Shown one piece after another: positions 20,589 through 28,468 of a stretch of 64,000 nucleotides of DNA. The position numbers and the translations under genes were made by a program. How positions within the stretch are numbered: the first letter of the stretch is position 1; the number at the start of each line of letters is the position of its first letter. A model generated the notes under the pieces. That model was not told the DNA's origin and searched no databases. It was given only the letters and a program-made list of their open reading frames with translations. Source of the stretch: Chloroflexota bacterium (lineage in GTDB: Bacteria > Chloroflexota > UBA6077 > FW602-bin22 > JACPRP01); NCBI GenBank assembly GCA_016189905.1, contig JACPRP010000007.1, forward strand, positions 1 through 64,000, read 5' to 3'.

Positions 20589-20695
20589 CTAGCCAGCGCT
20601 AGGGGGCAACAGCGCAGTCAGACAAACCAAGTTCAGTTATCGGAGATATCTGTCGCGAGGGACATCTTACACCAGCGATGGATTGGGAGGGCGAA

Positions 20696-21052
20696 ATGGA
20701 AACGACGCAGGCTCAGATGACCGTCAGGGTATACAACGACAGCAGCAAGGAGAGATGCTTCTCCTTTGGCTGAGGGCCCCGCTGGTCTCAGGAAGAGATC
20801 ACGATAATCACGGCCCAACATTTGCGCCGCAAATACGGCGATGTCGTGCGCGTGGAGTATCTCGACTTCGCGAACCAGCAGACACGCGAGCAGTACGCCG
20901 CCGTTGTTGAGGAGATCGAGAGCAAGGACCTGATGTTCCCCGTCATCGCCGTCGACGACGACTTCATCGCCGAGGGAATCGTAGACTACTGGACAATCGC
21001 CACAGCTCTCGAAGAGCGGCTCAACAGGGAGCAACAGAACAAGGAAGTGTAG
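20696..21052 (+). CDS. Candidate selenoprotein: thioredoxin-fold YuzD/DUF1462-like protein with in-frame TGA (Sec) at 20771-20773
   Basis: RBS GGGAGGGCGAA-ATG; METTQAQMTVRVYNDSSKERCFSFG-U-GPRWSQEEITIITAQHLRRKYGDVVRVEYLDFANQQTREQYAAVVEEIESKDLMFPVIAVDDDFIAEGIVDYWTIATALEERLNREQQNKEV*; SECIS-like hairpin follows. Confidence 0.82.
20783..20801 (+). promoter_or_regulatory. Candidate bacterial SECIS element
   Basis: T-GGTCTC-AGGAA-GAGATC-A: 7-bp stem (one G-U), 5-nt loop AGGAA; first loop G is 18 nt after the TGA. Confidence 0.75.
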
Positions 21053-21058
21053 CTCGAA

Positions 21059-22024
21059 ATGTTCGACTTCAGAATAAAGCGTGAGGAAACAGTCCCCGAT
21101 ATCGATCGTGAAGCCGTTTACGACACGGTCATCCTTGGCGGTGGGCCGGCGGGCCTGGCCGCCGGACTTTATGCCGCGAGGGCCGGGCTAAACACTTTAG
21201 TCGTCGAGAAAGCAGTGGTAGGTGGACAGATCGCCTTGACGGCCTTCATCGAGAACTGCCCGGGCTGCATCGAAGGGTCGGGGCAGGAGTTCATCGCCTA
21301 TATTCAGAAGCAGGCTACCAAGTTCGGAGCCGGGATCGCCTACCGCGAGGTTGTCGGGGTCGATCTCCAGGGAGACGTGAAGACGATCGACACGCGGGAT
21401 GGGAAGCTACTCACCCGAACGGTGATTATCGGGACTGGCGTCTCGTCGCAGAAGCTCGGCGTGCCGGGCGAGGAACAGTATCGCGGAAAAGGCGTGTCCT
21501 ATTGCTCCACCTGCGACGGACCTTTCTACAAAGATCAGGAGGTGGCGGTCGTCGGCGGTGGTGACGCGGCTGTCGAGGAGGCGAACTACCTCACCCGCTT
21601 CGCCTCTAAGGTGACGATCATCCACCGTCGCGATGTGCTACGCGCGACGAAAGTGATTCAAGATCGCGCAATGGCTAATCCCAAGATAGAGTTTCGTTGC
21701 GGCACCGTGGTCGAGGCCATCATGGGCAATCACAAGGCGAACAAGCTGCTCATCAGGAATCTCAAGACGGACCAGAAGATCGAGATGTCGATCGGCGGCC
21801 TCTTCGTCTACGTGGGCATGATCCCGAATACTAAGCTTTTCGAAGGCCAGCTACGGCTGAGTCCCGAAGGTTACATCATCACGGACGAGAAGATGGCGAC
21901 GAGCGTGCCCGGGGTATTCGCGGCGGGCGATATCAGACAGACACCGCTGCGCCAAGTGATAACGGCGGCGGCCGACGGCGCCATCGCCGCCACCTACGCG
22001 GATCGATATATTCACGCTGATTGA
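21059..22024 (+). CDS. trxB: Thioredoxin-disulfide reductase
   Basis: VILGGGPAGLAAGLYAARAG; YCSTCDGPFYKDQEVAVVGGGDAAVEEANYL; GVFAAGDIR. Confidence 0.96.
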   Translation: MFDFRIKREETVPDIDREAVYDTVILGGGPAGLAAGLYAARAGLNTLVVEKAVVGGQIALTAFIENCPGCIEGSGQEFIAYIQKQATKFGAGIAYREVVGVDLQGDVKTIDTRDGKLLTRTVIIGTGVSSQKLGVPGEEQYRGKGVSYCSTCDGPFYKDQEVAVVGGGDAAVEEANYLTRFASKVTIIHRRDVLRATKVIQDRAMANPKIEFRCGTVVEAIMGNHKANKLLIRNLKTDQKIEMSIGGLFVYVGMIPNTKLFEGQLRLSPEGYIITDEKMATSVPGVFAAGDIRQTPLRQVITAAADGAIAATYADRYIHAD

Positions 22025-22034
22025 GGCAGGATAG

Positions 22035-22127
22035 ATGGAGAATCTGGGAGTTGTGTTGCTGGCAGGGGGTATTCTGCTCATCATACTACTGAACAGAAAA
22101 GGCGGCGGAGGCACCTGAGGGCGCTGA
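22035..22127 (+). CDS. Tiny single-TM protein MENLGVVLLAGGILLIILLNRKGGGGT, stop TGA 22116-22118; possible UGA read-through to TGA 22125-22127 (..TUGR)
   Basis: ORF between trxB and PDO gene; hydrophobic helix plus Gly-rich tail; hairpin GCGGCTT-CGTGC-AAGCCGC downstream of the first TGA. Confidence 0.4.
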
Positions 22128-22185
22128 GCCAGCGCGGCTTCGTGCAAGCCGCGTTACTGCAGAATCGACAAAGGAGGACACCGCA

Positions 22186-22866
22186 ATGCCATTGATCCCG
22201 GTGGACGACCAGAGTTTTCTGAGGGACAAGTTCGCCAAAGAGCTTGTCAACCCGGTGAACATTCTGCTTTTCACGCAGCACGACACACCCTCGGCGATCC
22301 CCGGGCCCGAGTGTATGTATTGCAAGGAGACCCGCGAGCTCGTGGAGGAGATCAGCTCCCTATCCGACAAAATCAATTTGAGAATCTACGACTTCGTGGC
22401 CGACGCCGAAAAGGCACGACAAATGGGCATCGACAAGATTCCCGCGATCACCTTCGACGGCGACTCTGGCGGGCGTGTGAGGTATTACGGCATCCCTGCC
22501 GGCTACGAGTTCCCATCGCTTATCGAAGACATCATCGATATTTCGCGCCACAGCACAGGCCTCTCACAAGAGACCAGAGAGAGCCTGCAAAAACTCGACA
22601 AGGACGTCGATATCCAGGTCTTCGTGACCCCAACCTGACCATACTGCCCATCGGCGGCCAGGTTGGCCCATCAAATGGCGATGGAAAGTCCGCACGTAAC
22701 GGCCGAAGTTATCGAAGCGTCCGAGTTCCCGCAGCTAGTCGCCAAATACCACGTCGGCGGCGTCCCGAAAGTCGTCGTGAACGAGACGGTGGAGTTCGAG
22801 GGCGCGTTGCCTGAGGACCGGTATATGGACCAGGTGCTCAAAGCCGCCGCGCCCCCTGACGCTTGA
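22186..22866 (+). CDS. Candidate selenoprotein: protein disulfide oxidoreductase (two thioredoxin folds), in-frame TGA (Sec) at 22636-22638 in C-terminal UxxC motif
   Basis: RBS AAAGGAGG; N-half ..PGPECMYCKETRELVEEI..; C-half ..DVDIQVFVTPT-U-PYCPSAARLAHQMAMESPHVTAEVIEASEFPQLVAKYHVGGVPKVVVNETVEFEGALPEDRYMDQVLKAAAPPDA*; 227 codons in one frame. Confidence 0.9.
22656..22668 (+). promoter_or_regulatory. Candidate bacterial SECIS element (apical hairpin)
   Basis: GGCC-AGGTT-GGCC, first loop G 23 nt after TGA; possible lower stem CCAT (22648-22651)/ATGG (22675-22678). Confidence 0.72.
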
Positions 22867-22868
22867 TT

Positions 22869-23229
22869 TAGAGCGGTTTGCGAAAGGCTGGAGCTAGCGA
22901 AGTAGCTACCGAGAGGCCGAGCCTATCAACTTAGCGCGTCCCGAGACGGGATCCGTCTCGGGACGCGCTACAGTTACGGCGGGTTGCGCTATAGCAGTTT
23001 GCATTTTGATGTGGCTACCCGTAGCGCGGGGGCTCATCCCCCGCCCCGCCCAGCGGGGGACGAGCCCCCGCGCTACATTGCATACGCTCGGTATATCGGT
23101 GGCTGCTCCGCTAGCCAAAACCCTTTGCAAACTGCTGTAGCGTTCATCCAGCGACCGAGCTGGTCCGCAAGGGCGGGTTTCCAAACCCGCCCCTACCTTG
23201 CCTGACAAAGGTCATCGCAAACCGCTCTA
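22869..23229. mobile_element. MITE-like modular repeat with 15-bp terminal inverted repeats
   Basis: TAGAGCGGTTTGCGA ... TCGCAAACCGCTCTA; internal palindromes; internal modules recur at 1-130 and 32088-32174. Confidence 0.6.
22932..22970. repeat. Perfect inverted repeat, 18-bp arms, 3-nt loop
   Basis: TAGCGCGTCCCGAGACGG-GAT-CCGTCTCGGGACGCGCTA. Confidence 0.93.
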
Positions 23230-23260
23230 GCCACATCCAAACGCAAACTGGTGTAAGCTA

Positions 23261-23446
23261 CTAAGGAAGAGTAGGACGTCTGGAATAGTAGCCTACATAT
23301 AGTCCCACGAGCAACATAATTATGCCGACGATAACCGAGTTCCACGTGGCCGGCTGATCGCCAGAATAGCGCAGCACCCACGGGGCGATGATCAGCCAGA
23401 TGCCAAGGATTACCGATACCCACGGCAAATACGACCAGTCACGCAT
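23261..23446 (-). CDS. SPW-repeat small membrane protein
   Basis: MRDWSYLPWVSVILGIWLIIAPWVLRYSGDQPATWNSVIVGIIMLLVGLY; AGGAGG RBS. Confidence 0.8.
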   Translation of the reverse strand: MRDWSYLPWVSVILGIWLIIAPWVLRYSGDQPATWNSVIVGIIMLLVGLYVGYYSRRPTLP

Positions 23447-23753
23447 CACCAACACCTCCTTCATAACCCTACGTCGTAGAATCCTAATTTGCAAGATTCA
23501 GGCCAAGGAAACGTAACATAGGGTGGCGATAGCCGGGTGACCACAGCCGACCGGGGCCTTCGTCTATCATCAAAGAGAGCATCGCCAAGAACACCCCAAT
23601 AAGCTACTCCGTGCCTCCTTGTTGAACACACCCCAACCGCATCGCGAATGCCCTGAAATCTTGCCCAATCCCTGGCTTGCCGGTTTGCTTCAGTTTTCCC
23701 ACATATTGTGATATCATATAGCAGCTATTCGTGCGATTTCCGGAGCCGTTGTC

Positions 23754-25289
23754 TTGACAAAAAAGTTTTATGTAACCACGGCGATAATCTATGTTAACGC
23801 GCTGCCTCACGTCGGCCACGCCTACGAGATGATCGCGACGGACGCCATCGCCCGCTATAAACGCCTCACCGGCCACGACGTATTCTTTCTCACCGGAACC
23901 GATGAGAACAGCCTGAACGCCGAGCGAAAAGCTCGCTCGTTGGGGCTGCCCACCCAGCACTATGTGGATGAGATGGCCGCGACCATCAAGAAAGTCTGGC
24001 GCAAACTGAACATTTCATTTGACGACTTCGTCAGAACCACCGACGAGCGCCACAGGCTAGCCTGTCAGGAGTTCTTCACGCGCACCTACGACGCAGGCGA
24101 CGTCTATCCCAGCACCTACGAGGGTTGGTACTGCGTTTCGTGCGAGGCGTTCTACCGCGCCGAGGAGCTGATGGATGGGATGTGCCCGGTCCACAAGACA
24201 AAGCCCGAATGGCTGAAAGAAAAGAACTATTTCTTCGCCTTGTCTAAATACCAGGATCGCCTGTTGCAGCACATCGAGGCAAATCCTGACTTCATTCAGC
24301 CAGAAGCCCGACGGAACGAGATACTGAGCTTCATTCGGGGAGGCTTGCAGGATTTCAGCATCTCGCGCTCCTCGGTGCGCTGGGGGATACCGGTGCCAAT
24401 CGATCCATCGCAGGTGCTTTATGTCTGGTTTGACGCCCTGATTAACTACCTGACAGGGGTCGGCTGGCCGACCGATTTGACAAGGTTCCAGCATTACTGG
24501 CCCGCCGACGTCCACATTGTTGGCAAAGATATCACGCGCTTCCATTGCGTTTACTGGCCCGCGATGCTTATGTCCGCGGGGCTGCCACTGCCACGGGAGG
24601 TGTTCGGCCACGGTTTCGTCTACCTTCGTGGGGAGAGAATGAGTAAATCGTTGGGAACAGGCGTCGATCCGGGCGCCATCGTCGACGACTTCGGCGCCGA
24701 CTCGCTGCGTTACTATCTTCTGCGCGAGGTGCCTTTCGGCCGTGACGGCGACTTCACCTGGGAGGGATTCGTCCAGAGACATAATGCCGACCTGGCTAAC
24801 GACCTGGGCAATCTGCTCAATCGCACAGTGAGCATGGTCAACCGCTACTTTGGCGGCGTGGTTCCGACCCCAATTGGGGCGCCGACGGGGCCTGATGCCG
24901 AGCTGATGGCGCTGGCCGCCGACACGTTCGCCGAGCTTGAGCGCAGCATGAACGCGCTGGCGTTCAGCGATGCGCTGGTGGCGATCTGGCAGTTCGTCGG
25001 CCGAGCTAACAAGTACGTCGAGGAGAGCGCGCCGTGGGTGCTGGCTAAGTCGGACCGCGACCGCCTTGCCTCGGTGCTCTATAACCTTGTGGAGTCTCTC
25101 AGGCTGATCGCCCACGCCATCTACGCCTTTGTGCCTGAGACGGCAGAGAGAGCCGTCGAGCAGCTTGGCATCGAGCTCGAGATCGGCACGAATTGGGGGC
25201 AAACGCGCCAATGGGGAGGCTACAGGCCCGGCACCAGGGTGATCGAAAAGCCGGTGCCGTTGTTCCCCAAGAAAGAACTGCCGAGTTAG
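23754..25289 (+). CDS. metG: Methionyl-tRNA synthetase
   Basis: KKFYVTTAIIYVNALPHVGHAYEMIATDAIARY; ERMSKSLGTGVDP. Confidence 0.96.
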   Translation: MTKKFYVTTAIIYVNALPHVGHAYEMIATDAIARYKRLTGHDVFFLTGTDENSLNAERKARSLGLPTQHYVDEMAATIKKVWRKLNISFDDFVRTTDERHRLACQEFFTRTYDAGDVYPSTYEGWYCVSCEAFYRAEELMDGMCPVHKTKPEWLKEKNYFFALSKYQDRLLQHIEANPDFIQPEARRNEILSFIRGGLQDFSISRSSVRWGIPVPIDPSQVLYVWFDALINYLTGVGWPTDLTRFQHYWPADVHIVGKDITRFHCVYWPAMLMSAGLPLPREVFGHGFVYLRGERMSKSLGTGVDPGAIVDDFGADSLRYYLLREVPFGRDGDFTWEGFVQRHNADLANDLGNLLNRTVSMVNRYFGGVVPTPIGAPTGPDAELMALAADTFAELERSMNALAFSDALVAIWQFVGRANKYVEESAPWVLAKSDRDRLASVLYNLVESLRLIAHAIYAFVPETAERAVEQLGIELEIGTNWGQTRQWGGYRPGTRVIEKPVPLFPKKELPS

Positions 25290-25298
25290 GAAGCGTCC

Positions 25299-26078
25299 TT
25301 GATCATCGACACACACGCGCATCTCGACCAGCCTGAGTTCGAAAACGATGTCGATGAGGTCATCCGCCGAGCCCAGGAGGTCGGGGTCGAGGCGATCGTT
25401 TCGATAGGGTTAGACGTCGCGTCGAGTAGATCGACTATCGCGCTCGCCGAAAGGTACGAAATCGTCTGGGCCACGGTGGGCGTTCATCCGCACTACGCGG
25501 CCACTTTCGACGAGGCCACGATGGACGAATTGCGCTCGCTGGCCAGACATTCGAAGGTAGTAGCCATCGGCGAAACCGGTCTCGATTATTACAGGATGAG
25601 AGCGCCCAGAGACGCGCAGATCAAGGCTTTCGAAGGCCAGTTGACCCTGGCGAAGGAATTGGGCATCCCGGTCATCGTACACGACCGGGATGCCCACGAC
25701 GATGCCGTCGCCATACTGAGAAAATCGTCCTTGCCCCCACCTGAAGAAGGGGGATTCGCCGGCGTGCTGCATTGCTTCTCTGGCGACGTCCAGATGGCCT
25801 TTGAGGGGATCTCTCGCGGTTTTGCCATCTCGATCGCCGGGCCCGTGACATACCCAAAGGCCGAGCGGCTTGCGGACGTGGTGCGCAGCGTTCCGGTTTC
25901 GGCGCTGGTCGTGGAGACGGACTCACCGTTCCTTACACCCCAGCGTTTTCGAGGCAGGAGGAACGAGCCAGCTTACGTCCGATTTGTCGTCGAGCAGATA
26001 GCGCAACTGTGCTCCGAGCCGGTGGAGGCCATCGCGTTCGCGACCAGTGATAACGCCAGGCGCCTGTTCCGATTTTGA
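25299..26078 (+). CDS. tatD: TatD-family deoxyribonuclease
   Basis: MIIDTHAHLDQPEF; AIGETGLDYY; VETDSPFLTPQRFRGRRNEPAYV. Confidence 0.94.
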   Translation: MIIDTHAHLDQPEFENDVDEVIRRAQEVGVEAIVSIGLDVASSRSTIALAERYEIVWATVGVHPHYAATFDEATMDELRSLARHSKVVAIGETGLDYYRMRAPRDAQIKAFEGQLTLAKELGIPVIVHDRDAHDDAVAILRKSSLPPPEEGGFAGVLHCFSGDVQMAFEGISRGFAISIAGPVTYPKAERLADVVRSVPVSALVVETDSPFLTPQRFRGRRNEPAYVRFVVEQIAQLCSEPVEAIAFATSDNARRLFRF

Positions 26079-26136
26079 GGCAAATACAAATTCCCGGCCT
26101 GACCCAACTGACCGGGTCAGGTAGAGAGAGGATAAG

Positions 26137-27114
26137 TTGCCAGTAGCATCGATCTTTAGCACCGTTCAAGAGGATCTTGAAAAAGTAGAGGCGAAGCTGC
26201 AAAGCATCGCCGATGTCGAATACCCTGTGCTCTCGGCGCTGCTGCGCCACATCTTGAACACTGGCGGCAAGCGTCTTCGCCCTGCCCTTGCATTACTTTC
26301 GGCCAAGTTCCACTGTTACGATCTCGAGACGCTCATCCCACTCGCTTCGGCGCTGGAGCTCTTGCACACGGCCACACTGGTGCATGACGACATCATCGAT
26401 AACGCCACCACCAGACGTGGCGCCTCAACCCTGAATACCATAGTGGATGGCAGATCGACGATATTGATCGGCGACTACCTTTTCGCCAGGTCTGCTGCTT
26501 TCGCGGCAGAAAGCGATAACCTCCGAGTTATGAAGATTTTCGCCAGGACGCTCACCAAGATCTGCGACGGTGAGCTCCGGAACATGCTCGGCAGCGACGA
26601 TCTGGACCACACGCGCCGCGAGTATTATCGGAAGATCGAGAGCAAGACGGCGGCCTTGTTTGTGGCCGCTGTCGAGTCTGGCTCCGTTCTGAGTAACGCG
26701 CCCGAAAACGAGATACAGGCCCTCGTCTCCTACGGCCACAGCGTGGGCACGGCTTTTCAGATCGTAGACGATATTCTGGATTTCGTCGGCGACGAGCGCA
26801 AGATGGGGAAACCGGTCGGTAGCGACCTGCGGCAAGGCACCGTGACCCTACCGGCAATCTATCTCCTGGAGAGTCGGCCCAACGACGTCGAGCTGCGCAG
26901 GCTGATGCGCCACCACGGCGATTTCCCCGATCGGGAGGAGGGTATCAAGCGGCTGATCGAAACGATCGCCAATTCGTCCGCCATCGCCTCCGCGCGGAAC
27001 GAAGCGCTAGACTTCGTCCAGCAAGCCAAGAAAGCGTTGTTCGTCCTTCCAGATAACAAGTATCGCCGCGCCCTCGCCGATCTCGCCGACTACGTTATCG
27101 AGAGAAGCAGCTAA
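26137..27114 (+). CDS. Polyprenyl diphosphate synthase
   Basis: GGKRLRPAL; ATLVHDDIIDNATTRRG; DDILDFVGDERKMGKPVGSDLRQGTVTLP. Confidence 0.94.
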   Translation: MPVASIFSTVQEDLEKVEAKLQSIADVEYPVLSALLRHILNTGGKRLRPALALLSAKFHCYDLETLIPLASALELLHTATLVHDDIIDNATTRRGASTLNTIVDGRSTILIGDYLFARSAAFAAESDNLRVMKIFARTLTKICDGELRNMLGSDDLDHTRREYYRKIESKTAALFVAAVESGSVLSNAPENEIQALVSYGHSVGTAFQIVDDILDFVGDERKMGKPVGSDLRQGTVTLPAIYLLESRPNDVELRRLMRHHGDFPDREEGIKRLIETIANSSAIASARNEALDFVQQAKKALFVLPDNKYRRALADLADYVIERSS

Positions 27115-27190
27115 GAACCACGCTGACGGCTTTCCCACGGTTCGATATTATGCTATAATAAGCTTCGATCAGTTCGCCTGCGGTGGAGGG

Positions 27191-28456
27191 GTGGCAGTGG
27201 AGACGCGACTGTTTAACGATCGAGACTCGTGGAACTTGTGGGTGGCGGAGACCCCTGCCGGCAACATCCTGCAATCCTATGAATGGGGTGAGCTCAAAGC
27301 GTCGTTCGGCTGGAAGGTCCTCAGGATCGGCATCAGCGACGAGCGCGGAATCTGCGGCGGCGCGCAGGTACTATTGCGTCGCCTGCCCATCGGGACCATC
27401 GCCTATTGCCCCCGAGGCCCTATCGTCCGCCACGACGACGACAGCCTGGTTCCGAAGCTATTCGAGGCGCTGCACAGAATTGTGCGCGACGAGGGCGCTA
27501 GCTTCCTCAAAGTCGAGCCTCCGGTGATCGATTCCGAAAACTTCGAGCGCACGCTGCGGCGCCTGGGATTTCGCCAGAGCGAGGAGATTCAGCCCCGCAG
27601 CACGATAATCGTCGATCTGACGCCAGACCTGGAAACGATCAAGGCCCGTCTCAATATTAAGACACGTTACAACATCGGCCTCGCCAGCAGGCGCAATGTC
27701 AAGATACTCGAGGGGCGCGACGACGACATCGCACTTTTCTATAGCTTGCTGCGGCGAACGAGCGAGCGAAGTGATTTTCTCATTCATTCGAAGGACTACT
27801 ATGAGAGGGTCTGGCAGCACCTGAGGCCCAAGGGGATGGCACATCTATTGCTGGCATCGTGCGATGGCGAGATAGTGGCGGGGACGATGTTGTTCTTCAT
27901 CGGCTCGCACGCCTACTATATGTATGGTGCGTCCAGTGGCAAGTGTCGCAACCTCAAGCCGAGCGATCTGCTGCAGTGGGAATCGATCAAGTGGGCGAAG
28001 TCGGTGGGCTGCACTTCCTACGATATGTGGGGCATCCCCGATGAGGTAGGGAAGCTACCTGGCGACGAAGGCGAGAGCCACCTAAATGGCAATGGCCACA
28101 ATGGTAACAGAGCCGAGGGAAATGCACCCCGAGGAGACAGCATCCTCAAGATCGACAGGAACGGCCACAACGGATACAACGGCGGCAACGCCAACGGAAA
28201 CGGCCAGGATAGAGGCAAGGACGACGGGAAAGGATATAACCGTGGCAGCATCGACAGCAACGGTCAGGCCGCGTCCTCGCCACTCTGGGGAGTGTACCTT
28301 TTTAAGCGTGGATTCGGTGGTCAGGTCGTCCGATACGCGGGCGCGTTTGATTACGTCTACTCACCGGCACAGTACTGGCTGTGGACGAAGGCGCTTCCCT
28401 TCCAAAGGCAGCTTTTCGGCAAGTTCAAGAAGCATCAATCTTCCAAGGCGAGCTAG
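27191..28456 (+). CDS. FemAB-family peptidoglycan bridge peptidyltransferase with Asn/Gly-rich insert
   Basis: GNILQSYEWGELKASFGWKVLRIG; IKARLNIKTRYNIGLASRRNVKI; YMYGASS..N; GVYLFKRGFGG; low-complexity NGNGHNGNRAEG..GNANGNGQDRGKDDGKGYNRG. Confidence 0.9.
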   Translation: MAVETRLFNDRDSWNLWVAETPAGNILQSYEWGELKASFGWKVLRIGISDERGICGGAQVLLRRLPIGTIAYCPRGPIVRHDDDSLVPKLFEALHRIVRDEGASFLKVEPPVIDSENFERTLRRLGFRQSEEIQPRSTIIVDLTPDLETIKARLNIKTRYNIGLASRRNVKILEGRDDDIALFYSLLRRTSERSDFLIHSKDYYERVWQHLRPKGMAHLLLASCDGEIVAGTMLFFIGSHAYYMYGASSGKCRNLKPSDLLQWESIKWAKSVGCTSYDMWGIPDEVGKLPGDEGESHLNGNGHNGNRAEGNAPRGDSILKIDRNGHNGYNGGNANGNGQDRGKDDGKGYNRGSIDSNGQAASSPLWGVYLFKRGFGGQVVRYAGAFDYVYSPAQYWLWTKALPFQRQLFGKFKKHQSSKAS

Positions 28457-28468
28457 CGTGGAGGAAAC

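Noticed and set aside
20633-21034. 133-aa minus-strand ORF over the selenoprotein candidate
   Set aside because: Antisense artefact; operon direction and conserved motifs are on plus strand.
20822-21052. Independent start at ATG-like codon 20822 for the YuzD-like gene
   Set aside because: No obvious RBS and it would delete the redox Cys region; upstream in-frame part has a good RBS and fold continuity.
21059-22024. UGA recoding in trxB (TGA stop followed by a long open frame)
   Set aside because: TrxB is complete and ends normally at ..YIHAD; downstream frame encodes no recognisable continuation and there is no lost Cys.
22639-22866. Separate small CDS 22663-22866 downstream of the PDO gene
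   Set aside because: Its sequence is the C-terminal thioredoxin fold of the upstream ORF in the same frame across TGA; no independent RBS seen.
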